Shown: positions 8,599 through 17,514 of the stretch, piece after piece
Position numbering within the stretch: position 1 is the stretch's first letter
Layout of the letters: each line of letters starts with the position of its first letter
From: Crocinitomicaceae bacterium
GTDB taxonomy: Bacteria > Bacteroidota > Bacteroidia > Flavobacteriales_D > Crocinitomicaceae
Assembly: GCA_014762645.1 (NCBI GenBank)
Contig: JABURP010000048.1
Span: 1 to 47,541 of the forward strand
Length of the DNA: 47,541 nt
Direction: 5' to 3'
Position numbers and translations under genes: made by a program
The notes under the pieces: model-generated
Database searches by the model: none
What the model was told of the DNA's origin: nothing
Seen by the model: the letters and a program-made list of their open reading frames with translations, nothing else

Positions 8599-9550
8599 TC
8601 TCTCGGTCTTCTTGATGATTTAATTCGTCTTCTTTTTTTGTCTTCTCCACAAAATCAATGGATTTATACAGTGACTCTTCTCCGAAACTGTCCTCAGGTT
8701 TCAGTTTGGCAAACTTTACCATATCCGCTTCACTAAGGATTTTTCGCAAGTAAACTTTATCTTCTTCAGAGATATCTGCGTATTTCAAATCATTGATGAT
8801 TTCACGAGTGGTGTGTTCTATGGCCTGAATACCAAATCGCTTTTCAAGGTAAAGGCGTACTGTATAGGTTAGCTCCGAGTAATACTTTTTCTTGTCTTCC
8901 GTGAGCCATGCTTGTTGCTTTTTAAGTTCAAGCAATGACTTTAAAGCTGTGATATGAGCAGGAATTGGCGGTGGGGCCGGTTCTTCTTTTTCCGGGCGTT
9001 TACTTTTGATCAACCTAAATAAAAAGAACAAGGCGACTAAGCCTCCGAATCCCGCCAGATAAGGCCAGTATTGTTTAAACCAATCCTCCATTTTTTCACT
9101 GAAACTGTATTCAACGGAGTAATTTTCCTTGATATCTGTAATACCTTTTGAAGTGTCTACTTCTACTGTTTGTACCAATAATTGAGTAGGATTGGTATAG
9201 TACATTGAATCGTTCAATTCGATCCCAATAGGTTTTAAATGATACATTCCCGGTTCAAAACAGGTAACGGTAAACTCTTGTTTTCGGGAATAGATATTAT
9301 AGGCAGAATCAACAATTTCGTCATAGTCTACGGTCCGCTCTAAAATTTCAATATCTTCAGTGAGATTCTCTTCAAATTGTGGCCAACGAATCAAAGCTTC
9401 CCCAGTGGGATTCTTATATTCCAGATTCAGGATAAATGTAGTTTGCTCCCCAATTTTAATCTGATCATTGCGAAAGAGCATTTCAGCTCTTTGTGCAAAT
9501 ACCAAAGAGGAAGCAAGACACATTAATATGTATAATCCTGAGCGTATCAT
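8588..9550 (-). CDS. BatD-like / DUF4381-type single-pass membrane protein
   Basis: A 320-residue protein: signal peptide (ending LVFAQ), a beta-rich extracytoplasmic domain (about 20-150) resembling one BatD module (FRNDQIKIGEQTTFILNLEY), a transmembrane helix at about 168-187 (LAGFGGLVALFFLFRLI), a proline-rich linker (EEPAPPPIPAH) and a helical cytoplasmic domain (about 205-305). The cytoplasmic part has the KKYYSELTYTVRLYLEKRFG pattern seen in DUF4381-type proteins encoded next to VWA/DUF58 genes. It overlaps the DUF58 gene by 4 nt (ATGA) and batA by 11 nt. The family assignment is from pattern memory; the Bat-complex role is from position. Confidence 0.8.
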   Translation of the reverse strand: MIRSGLYILMCLASSLVFAQRAEMLFRNDQIKIGEQTTFILNLEYKNPTGEALIRWPQFEENLTEDIEILERTVDYDEIVDSAYNIYSRKQEFTVTCFEPGMYHLKPIGIELNDSMYYTNPTQLLVQTVEVDTSKGITDIKENYSVEYSFSEKMEDWFKQYWPYLAGFGGLVALFFLFRLIKSKRPEKEEPAPPPIPAHITALKSLLELKKQQAWLTEDKKKYYSELTYTVRLYLEKRFGIQAIEHTTREIINDLKYADISEEDKVYLRKILSEADMVKFAKLKPEDSFGEESLYKSIDFVEKTKKEDELNHQEDRENGE

Positions 9551-10410
9551 CTGTTTTTAAAGAGATTCATTAGTGGTTTAATATATCCTTCATCTGTATA
9601 GATCTCTGCGAAATCTGTTTTACTTCGTCTGAAAAGTTGTAATATTTCTTCATCCTTTTTCAATGCTGATTCGCGATATTTTCTTCTAACTTTTTTGGAT
9701 GAGGTGTTGATCCATGATACTGCATTACTTTCCAGATCTCTGAATTGTGCCACACCGATATTGGGCAATTCATATTCAGCCTTGTCCTTTACTTTTAAAG
9801 CTACCACGTCATGCTTTCTGGAGGCAATTTTGATGGCGTCAGAAAAGTCATCCCCCATAAAATCACTGAGCACAAAAGCAATACTTTTCTTTTTCACCAT
9901 TTTAGAAAAGTACTTTAGGGCTTCTGAAATATCGGTTCCTTTGTGCTCGGGTTCATAGTTAATCAACTCACGGATAATTCTCAGAATATGAGATTTTCCT
10001 TTTTTAGGGGGGATAAACATCTCAATTTGATCGGAGAACATAATTAAACCAATTCGGTCATTATTGGAAACGGCTGAAAAAGCCAAAACAGCACACAATT
10101 CAGTAATCGTTTCGCGCTTAATTTGATTGCGGGTACCAAACATTTCTGAGGCAGAAACGTCTACCAGCAACATCACAGTAAGCTCCCGTTCTTCTTCAAA
10201 TACCTTGACAAAGGGTTCATTGAAACGAGCAGTCACGTTCCAATCAATGGTTCTGATCTCATCCCCGACTGCATACTCACGAACTTCACTAAAAGCCATG
10301 CCCCGGCCTTTAAAAGCCGAGTGGTACTCACCAGAAAAAATCTGGTTGGAAAGACCTTTCGTTTTGATCTCGATCTTTCGTACTTTCTTTATGAGCTCTT
10401 TCGTATCCAT
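9547..10410 (-). CDS. DUF58 domain protein of the Bat operon
   Basis: A 287-residue cytoplasmic protein with the DUF58 signature: FKGRGMAFSEVREYAVGDEI at about 33-52, followed by RTIDWNVTARFNEPFVK. A VWA-like fold follows, with metal-site motif DVSAS at residues 84-88 and IAFVLSDFMGDD further on. DUF58 proteins regularly sit between a MoxR ATPase and VWA proteins and are thought to be chaperoned or remodelled by the ATPase. Here the ATG follows the TAA of the lipoprotein gene with no gap (TAAATG), and the end overlaps the next gene by 4 nt, so translation is probably coupled through the whole operon. Confidence 0.93.
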   Translation of the reverse strand: MDTKELIKKVRKIEIKTKGLSNQIFSGEYHSAFKGRGMAFSEVREYAVGDEIRTIDWNVTARFNEPFVKVFEEERELTVMLLVDVSASEMFGTRNQIKRETITELCAVLAFSAVSNNDRIGLIMFSDQIEMFIPPKKGKSHILRIIRELINYEPEHKGTDISEALKYFSKMVKKKSIAFVLSDFMGDDFSDAIKIASRKHDVVALKVKDKAEYELPNIGVAQFRDLESNAVSWINTSSKKVRRKYRESALKKDEEILQLFRRSKTDFAEIYTDEGYIKPLMNLFKNR

Positions 10411-11277
10411 TTATTCTATGATCTCCCAGTTTTTTAAGTAGCTTCCATGTCTGTTTTGAACTAAATACCCTTTTACCGCAATTTTTTTGGAAAGATCTTT
10501 CTCGGTCCAGGGCTCATGTCCTTCAATAATGTAGGCCTCTGAATCTGCAAATTCCCAGGCAATGGCTGCCTGTCCTGAGCTGGTATTTACCGGATATCCT
10601 TCAAAAACTGTTAAAGGAGGTGCTTCAAAATCTGCATCTTCAAAAATTAGGCGATAATGTGGACCGCTTCCTTCCGCAAACATTCCTTGCGGAGATTCAG
10701 CTGTACTATAATATGATCGGGGATAGGGCTCCTTGTGCAATACACCATAAACGATCGCGTAATCTAAATTATAACCCTCAACATCCCCTTTCTCAAACCA
10801 AATTTCGTTGACGGTTCTTCCTTTTCCACGGGACACATCTCCTTCTAACTTCACTTCTGACCCTAGTTTGAAAAAAGGCCGATCGTACATGTGCTCAATC
10901 TGAATAAACTGGTCAATGAAGAGTAAACTGGTAAATTCCATTACTTCCAGATAATATTCACTCATCTGTATTCCCCGTCCACCAAGCGATAAAAACGGCA
11001 AGGAATCCTTTGATTTGTACAAAGGAAAGTTCGGCAATATTTTCATTAATGTGTCGAACTCATCATTCTTATTATTTCTGAAAATAGTGCGCATGATAGA
11101 ATCGTTAACGCGAACCAATTCAATTTCCCCATATTCATTTGCATACAAATCTCCACCTTGTTTTGGTGTAAATTGAGTGAGGTTGTTTTCTACCACTTCA
11201 TTATTTGAATGAGGCGCTTCTTGCCCACCGCAAGCGAAAAGTGTAAAAAGGCTAATATGTATTAGGAATAATCGCAA
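10411..11277 (-). CDS. Lipoprotein of unknown function inside the bat operon
   Basis: A 288-residue protein with a short hydrophobic leader and lipobox LFACGG (Cys at about residue 16), so a probable lipoprotein. The body has no motif I can name; it is aromatic and acidic, with beta-like segments (YYLEVMEFTSLLFIDQFIQI and the C-terminal KKIAVKGYLVQNRHGSYLKN). The only start compatible with the leader is TTG at 11277; an in-frame TAG lies two codons upstream. It sits between moxR (30-nt gap) and DUF58 (zero gap), a position not normally occupied in Bat operons as I know them. It may be a lineage-specific accessory to the complex. Confidence 0.75.
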   Translation of the reverse strand: MRLFLIHISLFTLFACGGQEAPHSNNEVVENNLTQFTPKQGGDLYANEYGEIELVRVNDSIMRTIFRNNKNDEFDTLMKILPNFPLYKSKDSLPFLSLGGRGIQMSEYYLEVMEFTSLLFIDQFIQIEHMYDRPFFKLGSEVKLEGDVSRGKGRTVNEIWFEKGDVEGYNLDYAIVYGVLHKEPYPRSYYSTAESPQGMFAEGSGPHYRLIFEDADFEAPPLTVFEGYPVNTSSGQAAIAWEFADSEAYIIEGHEPWTEKDLSKKIAVKGYLVQNRHGSYLKNWEIIE

Positions 11278-11307
11278 TTCTATTTATTATTTTCTCTGAT
11301 CAAAGGT

Positions 11308-12324
11308 CTACGGCACTTCTACGTAATCCATGATCTTGTTTACAATATCAGTTTGAGTGATGTCCTCAGCTTCAGCTTCATACGTCAGCCCTATTCTGTG
11401 GCGCATAACATCCGGACAAACAGCTCTAACATCTTCCGGAATAACAAACCCTCGTTTATTTATAAAGGCGTAAGCTTTTGCTGCTAAAGCCATATTGATA
11501 GATGCTCTGGGAGATGCTCCGAATCCTATCAAATGTTTCATATCAGTTAAGCCATAATCTTCAGGTTGACGGGTTGCATATACCAGGTCAACTATGTATT
11601 GTTCTATTTTTTCATCTAGATAAACTTCTTTCACCAGTGCTTTGGCTTCAAGAATTTCTTTGATATCTACCACAGTAGAAGCCTTTGGGAAACCTTCAGC
11701 AGAAATATTTTGACGTACAATCAACTTTTCTTCTTCTTTTGAAGGATAGTCGAGATACACTTTTAACATAAATCTATCAACCTGTGCTTCTGGCAAGGGG
11801 TAGGTACCTTCTTGTTCAACCGGGTTTTGTGTGGCCAACACTAAAAACGGGATGGGAAGCATATGCGTGGTTTCACCGATAGTTACCTGCCGTTCCTGCA
11901 TGGCTTCAAGCAATGCCGATTGTACTTTAGCTGGTGCCCTGTTAATTTCATCTGCCAAAATAAAGTTGGCAAAAATGGGTCCTTTTTTAACCGTAAACTC
12001 TTCCTGTTTTTGATTGTAAATCATTGTTCCGATAACATCAGCAGGTAATAGGTCGGGTGTAAACTGAATACGGTTAAAATGACCGCCGATCGTATCAGAT
12101 AGTGTTTTGATCGCTAATGTCTTTGCTAGTCCGGGTACTCCTTCCAGGAGGATGTGACCGTTTGCTAGTAATCCGATCAATAATCGATCGATCATATATT
12201 GCTGACCAACAATTACCTTGCTGATCTCCGCATTCATTCTATCCAGAAACTGGCTTCCTGATTGAATTTTAGCATTGACCTCTTCTATACTGGTCGCTGA
12301 CTGATTGGTAGGCGTTTCTTCCAT
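11308..12324 (-). CDS. moxR: MoxR-family AAA+ ATPase
   Basis: A 338-residue AAA+ ATPase of the MoxR family. Walker A is at about residues 62-69 (GVPGLAKT), Walker B at about 124-130 (FILADEINRAP) with the family's KVQSALLEAMQERQVT helix. Sensor 1 lies in VLATQNPVEQEGTYPLPEAQ, followed by the arginine-finger segment VDRFMLKV. A C-terminal lid domain (about 240-335) contains the GASPRASI sensor-2 motif. MoxR proteins use ATP to remodel or activate VWA-domain partners. It is the first gene of the Bat operon, and the spacing downstream suggests one transcript to batE. Confidence 0.95.
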   Translation of the reverse strand: MEETPTNQSATSIEEVNAKIQSGSQFLDRMNAEISKVIVGQQYMIDRLLIGLLANGHILLEGVPGLAKTLAIKTLSDTIGGHFNRIQFTPDLLPADVIGTMIYNQKQEEFTVKKGPIFANFILADEINRAPAKVQSALLEAMQERQVTIGETTHMLPIPFLVLATQNPVEQEGTYPLPEAQVDRFMLKVYLDYPSKEEEKLIVRQNISAEGFPKASTVVDIKEILEAKALVKEVYLDEKIEQYIVDLVYATRQPEDYGLTDMKHLIGFGASPRASINMALAAKAYAFINKRGFVIPEDVRAVCPDVMRHRIGLTYEAEAEDITQTDIVNKIMDYVEVP

Positions 12325-12529
12325 TCGACTTTCTCTTTTGGTTAATTCTGGTATTGGACCAGAGCTTTGCTATTATTAAGCAAACAAATTTAACTAGAGT
12401 ATACGCCTATTTATAGAGGGTATTTGTTAAGAATTGTTAAGGAGTGCAAATACCTGAATATACTGGGGTTGTGAAAGCAATGAAGATAGCCTTCAAACTC
12501 AAAAAATTAAGGTGTCGAAAAATGAAAAA
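12325..12529. other. Gene-free stretch upstream of moxR, with inverted repeat
   Basis: This 205-base AT-rich gap holds the moxR upstream region. On the minus strand TAAATTTG (12385-12392) matches the Bacteroidota -7 box TAnnTTTG about 60 bases before the moxR ATG, but I see no convincing -33 TTG at the right spacing. Further upstream an 8-bp inverted repeat, GGTATTTG (12419-12426) and CAAATACC (12447-12454), brackets 20 bases and could be a hairpin or a dimeric operator. The promoter assignment is weak. Confidence 0.35.
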
Positions 12530-12883
12530 TTAACGATCGAGATAGATGCTTATCCAGGTTTTTCCTAGCTCTACCGTTGCAATTTTTTTGTAGGGAATAA
12601 AGTAAACGGATGTTGGTTTTCCATCAGGGGCATATAGGATTTTAATTCCACTATCCGTCAGGGACAAGGTATTACCACGGTCCGCAGAATATTTTTTATA
12701 GCTGTAGGCAATTGCCTGTTCTTTGGAATAAGTAGATGTGTTACCTATGAACATCTCTTTAATATTCTCAGGATTCGTATCAAGTTCATCCATCATATTT
12801 TCTAAATCTCCGCGTGTTACCTGTGCGTATGAAAGGTTAAAACAAGTTGTAAATAATAGTCCTATAAATAATAAATATCTCAT
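12530..12883 (-). CDS. Small secreted protein of unknown function
   Basis: About 117 residues if started at the ATG at 12883, which puts the signal peptide (MRYLLFIGLLFTTCFNLSYA) at the N-terminus. A longer frame reaches 12913 but would add a hydrophilic leader before it. The mature part is about 95 residues, with a helical first half (NPENIKEMFIGNTSTYSKEQ) and beta-like segments (TSVYFIPYKKIATVELG). I do not recognise the family. On the minus strand TATGTTTA lies about 20 bases upstream and is close to a -7 box. It follows sdaA on the same strand with a 39-base gap. Confidence 0.65.
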   Translation of the reverse strand: MRYLLFIGLLFTTCFNLSYAQVTRGDLENMMDELDTNPENIKEMFIGNTSTYSKEQAIAYSYKKYSADRGNTLSLTDSGIKILYAPDGKPTSVYFIPYKKIATVELGKTWISIYLDR

Positions 12884-12922
12884 GTCTACTTGATTTTCAG
12901 GATAAACATACAAATTCTGGGC

Positions 12923-14347
12923 CTAACAATCGGCTAAACTCACTTTTATCGCTAAACCACCCTGGGATGTTTCCTTGTATTTGGTATTCATATCCTTGGC
13001 TGTCTCCCACATAGTGTTAATCACTTTATCTAATGGAACTTTTGTGTTTTTTGGGTCAGTTTCAATGGCTAGTTCAGCTGCGTTTATTGCTTTAATAGCC
13101 CCCATAGAATTTCTCTCAATGCAAGGAATTTGTACAAGCCCTTCTATTGGATCACAGGTCATTCCAAGATGGTGTTCCATGGCAATTTCTGCAGCAACCA
13201 AAGCTTGTTCGGGTGTTCCGCCCATAAGTTCAGTTAATGCCGCCGCGGCCATAGATGAGGATACACCAATTTCTGCCTGACATCCTCCCATAGCAGCTGA
13301 AATTGTTGAGCCCTTTTTAAAGATAGATCCCAGTTCACCAGCAACCAATAAGAATTTCTTCACTTCCTCAAAACCAGCTTTGTGATTTTCAATGGTTAGA
13401 TAATACATTAAAACTGCTGGAACTACACCAGCGCTACCATTGGTTGGAGCGGTTACGACTCGTCCAAACGAAGCATTCACTTCATTCACAGCAATAGAAA
13501 AACAACTTACCCACTTGAGGATTTGTCTGAATTTTCCCTCTGTTTTTCGAATGGCCTCTATCCATTCCTGAGGATTGGTATATTTTGCATCTCCAATAAG
13601 CCGGTGATGTGAATCGTATGCTCTTCTTCGGACATTCAACCCACCCGGCAAAATGCCCTCTGTATGACAGCCTATGTAAATACTTTCAAGCATGGTTTCC
13701 CATATTCGTTTTAATTCTTCGTCAATATGTTCAGGAGATCTCAGCACCTGCTCATTTTCATAGACAATGTCGGAGATATTTTTACCCGTTGACGTACAAT
13801 AATCAGATAGTTGCTGTGCATTTTGGATGGGGTAGGGATACGTCGCCTCATTTTGATATTCAACTGCCTGTTCATCATCTTTTTCCTGAACGATAAATCC
13901 ACCACCTATGGAAAAATAGACCTCTTCATCTATCTTTTTCTCTTCAGAGAAAGCGCTGAATTTCATTCCATTTGCATGAAAAGGAAGAAAATCAGAGTTA
14001 AAAATGATGTCTTTTTCATGGTCAAAAGGGATCGCACTGTTTCCACCTAGTTTTAATTCCTTATTCCCAATAATAACGGTTATTACCCGTTGTATGTCGT
14101 TCACGGGAATTGTTTCAGGGTCTTTACCTGAAAGTCCAAGCATAATTGCTAAATCCGTGGCATGTCCCTTACCGGTTAAAGAGAGTGAGCCGTATAGATC
14201 TATCTGCACTTTATTGATCTTATCAAGGAGACCCTTTTCACCAAGGGATTCCAACCAGCTTTCAGCAGCACGCCATGGGCCTAGTGTATGAGAACTTGAA
14301 GGCCCTATTCCCACTTTCAACATATCAAAAACACTGATGTACTTCAT
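12923..14347 (-). CDS. sdaA: L-serine ammonia-lyase (L-serine dehydratase), iron-sulfur type
   Basis: A 474-residue single-chain L-serine dehydratase, which deaminates L-serine to pyruvate and ammonia using a [4Fe-4S] cluster in the cytoplasm. The N-terminal beta domain opens with SVFDMLKVGIGPSSSHTLGP, the standard family start. The catalytic alpha domain shows NGSAGVVPAVLMYY, the cluster/substrate-region sequence GGCQAEIGVSSSMAAAAL, and TCDPIEGLVQIPCIERN with two of the conserved cysteines. Length matches the single-polypeptide SdaA form. A -7 box (TACCTTTG, 14368-14375) lies about 20 bases upstream, so it probably has its own promoter separate from murQ (70-base gap). Confidence 0.96.
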   Translation of the reverse strand: MKYISVFDMLKVGIGPSSSHTLGPWRAAESWLESLGEKGLLDKINKVQIDLYGSLSLTGKGHATDLAIMLGLSGKDPETIPVNDIQRVITVIIGNKELKLGGNSAIPFDHEKDIIFNSDFLPFHANGMKFSAFSEEKKIDEEVYFSIGGGFIVQEKDDEQAVEYQNEATYPYPIQNAQQLSDYCTSTGKNISDIVYENEQVLRSPEHIDEELKRIWETMLESIYIGCHTEGILPGGLNVRRRAYDSHHRLIGDAKYTNPQEWIEAIRKTEGKFRQILKWVSCFSIAVNEVNASFGRVVTAPTNGSAGVVPAVLMYYLTIENHKAGFEEVKKFLLVAGELGSIFKKGSTISAAMGGCQAEIGVSSSMAAAALTELMGGTPEQALVAAEIAMEHHLGMTCDPIEGLVQIPCIERNSMGAIKAINAAELAIETDPKNTKVPLDKVINTMWETAKDMNTKYKETSQGGLAIKVSLADC

Positions 14348-14367
14348 TCCTTAAGTTTAGTGATGTG

Positions 14368-14375
14368 CAAAGGTA
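14368..14375 (-). promoter_or_regulatory. -7 promoter box of sdaA
   Basis: On the minus strand this reads TACCTTTG, an exact match to the Bacteroidota -7 consensus TAnnTTTG, ending 20 bases before the sdaA ATG. I see no good -33 TTG at 17-23 nt spacing, so strength is uncertain. Confidence 0.5.
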
Positions 14376-14417
14376 GTGAGCATAAGAGAAAGTGTAGCGA
14401 GAAATCTCTCAAATAAA

Positions 14418-15239
14418 CTATCCCTTCTTGAACCTGTCTAGAACGATTCTTACTGAACCATGTTCCAGTAATAGGTTTTTTGCTTCTTCATAACTAACGG
14501 AGAGTTCCCGGGCAATCATCTTAGTGCCGCGATCTACCAATTTATTGTTACTGAGTTGCATGTCCACCATCTTGTTGCCCTGAACACGGCCAAGTCCAAT
14601 CATTATGGATGTAGAGATCATGTTGAGAATTAGCTTTTGGGCAGTTCCGGACTTCATTCGTGTACTTCCGGTTACGAATTCTGGTCCTACAATAGGTGTA
14701 ATGGGAAATCGGGCATGCGTAGCTAAATCGCTCTCCGGGTTACAAGTAATTCCTGCCGTTAGAATGTCATTTTTGTTAGCGTGTTGAATTGCGCCTACAA
14801 CGTACGGTGTGCTACCTGATGCAGCAATACCCACTAATGTATCCAAATCATTGATGTCATAAGCCTGAAGGTCTTTCCAGCCTTGTTCGGGATCGTCTTC
14901 AGCAAATTCCACCGCTTTGCGCATAGCTTTATCTCCTCCGGCCATTAATCCGATAACAATACCATGATCTACTCCAAATGTAGGGGGACACTCTGATGCA
15001 TCAACAATGCCTAATCGGCCAGAGGTGCCTGCGCCTAAGTAAAACAGTCTTCCACCCATTTCCATACGGTCCAGTGCTTTTTCAACAAATGGTTCAATTT
15101 GCGGAATTACTTTTTCAACCGCCGCCGGAACTAAATGGTCCTCTTTGTTGATATTGGTTAATAAATCGTGTACCGACATATCTTCCAAATTATCGTAATT
15201 GGAAGAGCTTTCTGTTATTTTTTTAGAATATTTATTCAT
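14418..15239 (-). CDS. murQ: N-acetylmuramic acid 6-phosphate etherase
   Basis: A 273-residue SIS-domain enzyme. MurQ splits the D-lactyl ether of MurNAc-6-phosphate to give GlcNAc-6-phosphate and D-lactate, a key step in peptidoglycan recycling in the cytoplasm. Diagnostic sequence: GRLFYLGAGTSGRLGIVDAS (sugar-phosphate-binding SIS loop), CPPTFGV, the AEDDPEQGW segment near the catalytic Glu, and TGSTRMKSGTAQKLILNM. The length fits the shorter Bacteroidota form. It lies 17 bases downstream of the FAD oxidoreductase gene, so the two are probably one transcript. No MurNAc kinase or transporter is nearby in this window. Confidence 0.95.
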   Translation of the reverse strand: MNKYSKKITESSSNYDNLEDMSVHDLLTNINKEDHLVPAAVEKVIPQIEPFVEKALDRMEMGGRLFYLGAGTSGRLGIVDASECPPTFGVDHGIVIGLMAGGDKAMRKAVEFAEDDPEQGWKDLQAYDINDLDTLVGIAASGSTPYVVGAIQHANKNDILTAGITCNPESDLATHARFPITPIVGPEFVTGSTRMKSGTAQKLILNMISTSIMIGLGRVQGNKMVDMQLSNNKLVDRGTKMIARELSVSYEEAKNLLLEHGSVRIVLDRFKKG

Positions 15240-15256
15240 CTACAATGAGGTCCTGT

Positions 15257-16390
15257 TTAGCTTTTAGACATTAATTCTGCGAGTTCTTTACCTACGAGAC
15301 TACCGATTGCAACTCCCATCCCACCAAGGCGAATTCCACAATAGAGATTTTCGTTGAGTCTTTGTATTATCGGTTGTTTTTTATGACCCACGCCCATTGT
15401 TCCTGCCCACTGATGTTCAACTTCAAAATCTGCATGGGGTACAATTTTCTCTTTTAAAATTTGCTTTAATTCGCTAATAATACGCTCTGTGGTTACTAAC
15501 TCTTCTGTTTTTTCTCCTTCAAAATCAAGGTTTCTTCCTCCACCAAATAATACCCTTTTACCAATGTTTCTAAAGTAATAGTAACCGGCATCAAAGTGAT
15601 ATATACCCTGTAATTTGAGGTCTTCTATTTCAGACGTAACAATAACCTGGGCCCTTGCTGGTTCAACATCCATCTCTGGAAAAAAGCGCTTGGAAAACCC
15701 ATTGGTGCAGATAGCAACTTGCTTATAGGGTATAACACCAATATTTGAAATGAGATGCTCTTTCTTTATTTCCTTCACTTCAATACCATTTAATATATTG
15801 ATGCCTAAAGAAAGTGCCTTGGTAATAAGGCTTTTCATCATTTTTCCGGTATCTATTTGACCTTCTGCGGCGTGTGAAATAGCTTTGTTGAAACCATTAA
15901 ATCCAAAGTCCTGACATTTTTCATTGGCAAGAGCATAAACCCTTGGTTTTCCTGTGATTTTACTCAGTTCGTCATTTAAATAATCCAATTTGGAAAGGCA
16001 TTGCTCATAAATTGGTTCTGAGGTATCATCAAATAACTCATGTGATCCCAAATCTTCAAATCCAATATTTTCAATACCCAGCAGTTCGTTTAAATTGAGT
16101 AATCCTTTCCATCTTTTTTCAACGGTAGCAAACACCTCTTCTGGTGAATTTTTTGATAAATCATCCAGAATTTCAGATGGGCTGCCAATGCAAGAAAATC
16201 CAGCGTTTTTAGTACTAGCACCTGAGGGTAGAAACCCACGTTCTAAAACTGTTACTTTTTTACCGTTTTCCCGTTGTTTTATATAGATGGCTGTGGACAG
16301 ACCTACGATTCCTGATCCGATAATGACGACATCAGAGTTGTAGATAAAGGTTTGCTTTTCCCAGAAGCTAAGATTTTGCAAATCGATCAT
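15257..16390 (-). CDS. FAD-dependent oxidoreductase, DadA/glycine-oxidase type
   Basis: A 377-residue flavoenzyme of the D-amino-acid-oxidase (DAO) superfamily. The N-terminal Rossmann motif DVVIIGSGIVGLSTAIYI (about 20-38) binds the ADP part of FAD, and the loop PSGASTKNAGFSCIG is the family's second motif. The C-terminal GGMGVAIGSLVGKELAELM closes the FAD site. The substrate cannot be read from sequence; amines and D-amino acids are usual. Co-transcription with murQ hints at a cell-wall-derived substrate, but that is inference. A near-consensus -7 box TAGTTTTA (16395-16402) ends only 4 bases before the ATG. Confidence 0.85.
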   Translation of the reverse strand: MIDLQNLSFWEKQTFIYNSDVVIIGSGIVGLSTAIYIKQRENGKKVTVLERGFLPSGASTKNAGFSCIGSPSEILDDLSKNSPEEVFATVEKRWKGLLNLNELLGIENIGFEDLGSHELFDDTSEPIYEQCLSKLDYLNDELSKITGKPRVYALANEKCQDFGFNGFNKAISHAAEGQIDTGKMMKSLITKALSLGINILNGIEVKEIKKEHLISNIGVIPYKQVAICTNGFSKRFFPEMDVEPARAQVIVTSEIEDLKLQGIYHFDAGYYYFRNIGKRVLFGGGRNLDFEGEKTEELVTTERIISELKQILKEKIVPHADFEVEHQWAGTMGVGHKKQPIIQRLNENLYCGIRLGGMGVAIGSLVGKELAELMSKS

Positions 16391-16548
16391 AATGTAAAAC
16401 TACCTTCAATCTCAGTTTTTTTTGAGATATTTGTAGGATTAACGCGACTTGTAAAATTAAGCGATTCGAACGTGAAAATGTCGGATAGTTTCACGGATTT
16501 GCAAACAGCCAATTGTTAAACGAACCTTTTCTTCGGAAAAAGGGTATA
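16391..16548. promoter_or_regulatory. Divergent intergenic region with inverted repeat
   Basis: This 158-base gap separates the murQ-side operon (minus) from the giant-TPR operon (plus) and should contain both promoters. For the minus side, TAGTTTTA at 16395-16402 is a near-match -7 box. A 7-bp inverted repeat, CGTGAAA (16471-16477) and TTTCACG (16489-16495), with an 11-base centre, could be a dimeric regulator site or a leader hairpin for the plus-strand operon. I found no exact TAnnTTTG on the plus strand. Confidence 0.35.
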
Positions 16549-17514
16549 ATGGAACGGATGAAGACACTTGTCTTTAGCATATCTCTTCTCCTGGGTTTAC
16601 TGGGGCACTCACAGCCGTATATCGAGCTGACTTTTTCTGTTGTAGATGAACATACAGAAGAAAGGTTGGACGGTGTCTACATTGAATTATACAATAACGG
16701 AGAAGTGGTTGACTCAGACAGTACAGACTTTTTCTCTGGTAGTTTTAAAGCTTTTTGGTTGAAAATTGATCAGAACTATTCATTTGTTGTGCATAAAAAT
16801 GGCTATGTCAGTAAGATGGGTGAGGTGGATACACATTATGATAAACCGGATAGTCTACCCTACAGGATTTATTTTCCGTGCTTTGTTGGATTGTTTCCCG
16901 AATGTGAAGCCGGCGATTATTCATTCCTCAAAACAACGCCATTAATTCAATTGACTATAGGAGAGAATGGAGAAATGACATGGGATAAGGAATATGTCAG
17001 AAATATGCAGCTAAAAGTTGAGAACGCTTCACACGCTAAGATCTCTGATGAACAGTATGACAAATACACTAAACTTTATTATGAGGCCCAATCCTTGATG
17101 GAAAATCAATACTATGATGAGGCTATGGCTAAATTAAATGAAGCGAAGGAAATTATAGATTGTTCTAAGGTTCAATATGCAATTGTTGAGTGTAACGAAA
17201 GAAAGGATGGGCTTTATAATGAAGATACCTTAAGAGCGCGAAGAATTCGTTATGAAAAGCAAGGAAAATTTACAGAAGCACTAGAACTTAATAAACGACT
17301 TAAAAAGTATTTTCCTGATAATACGAGTAATGAAGTTGAGACAAGAATCGACTATCTTAGTATGATTATAAATGCAGAGCGCGAATTTGCTGAAGAGGAT
17401 TATAGTGATGCCCGCTATTATTATAACAGGGCGGTTACCTTTTTACCAGACGCTACATATCCAAATGAACGTTTGAAAGAGTTAGATGTATTAAGTAAGG
17501 ATAACAAGAAGTGA
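16549..17514 (+). CDS. Secreted TPR protein, miniature paralog of the adjacent giant
   Basis: About 322 residues. A signal peptide (MKTLVFSISLLLGLLGHSQ) is followed by a beta-rich domain (about 25-150) matching the N-terminal domain of the giant protein downstream in order and motifs: a Thr/Glu-rich strand, VHKNGYVSKMGEVDTHYDKP, DSLPYRI, FLKTTPLIQLTIGENGEMTW, then a switch to helix. Helical TPR-like units fill the rest; the last one (FAEEDYSDARYYYNRAVTFL, then YPNERLKELD) is the same unit the giant repeats many times. I chose the ATG at 16549 (AGGG upstream) over a TTG at 16513; ATG 16558 is also possible. It overlaps the giant's GTG start by 4 nt. Function unknown; an envelope scaffold is plausible. 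Confidence 0.82.
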   Translation: MERMKTLVFSISLLLGLLGHSQPYIELTFSVVDEHTEERLDGVYIELYNNGEVVDSDSTDFFSGSFKAFWLKIDQNYSFVVHKNGYVSKMGEVDTHYDKPDSLPYRIYFPCFVGLFPECEAGDYSFLKTTPLIQLTIGENGEMTWDKEYVRNMQLKVENASHAKISDEQYDKYTKLYYEAQSLMENQYYDEAMAKLNEAKEIIDCSKVQYAIVECNERKDGLYNEDTLRARRIRYEKQGKFTEALELNKRLKKYFPDNTSNEVETRIDYLSMIINAEREFAEEDYSDARYYYNRAVTFLPDATYPNERLKELDVLSKDNKK

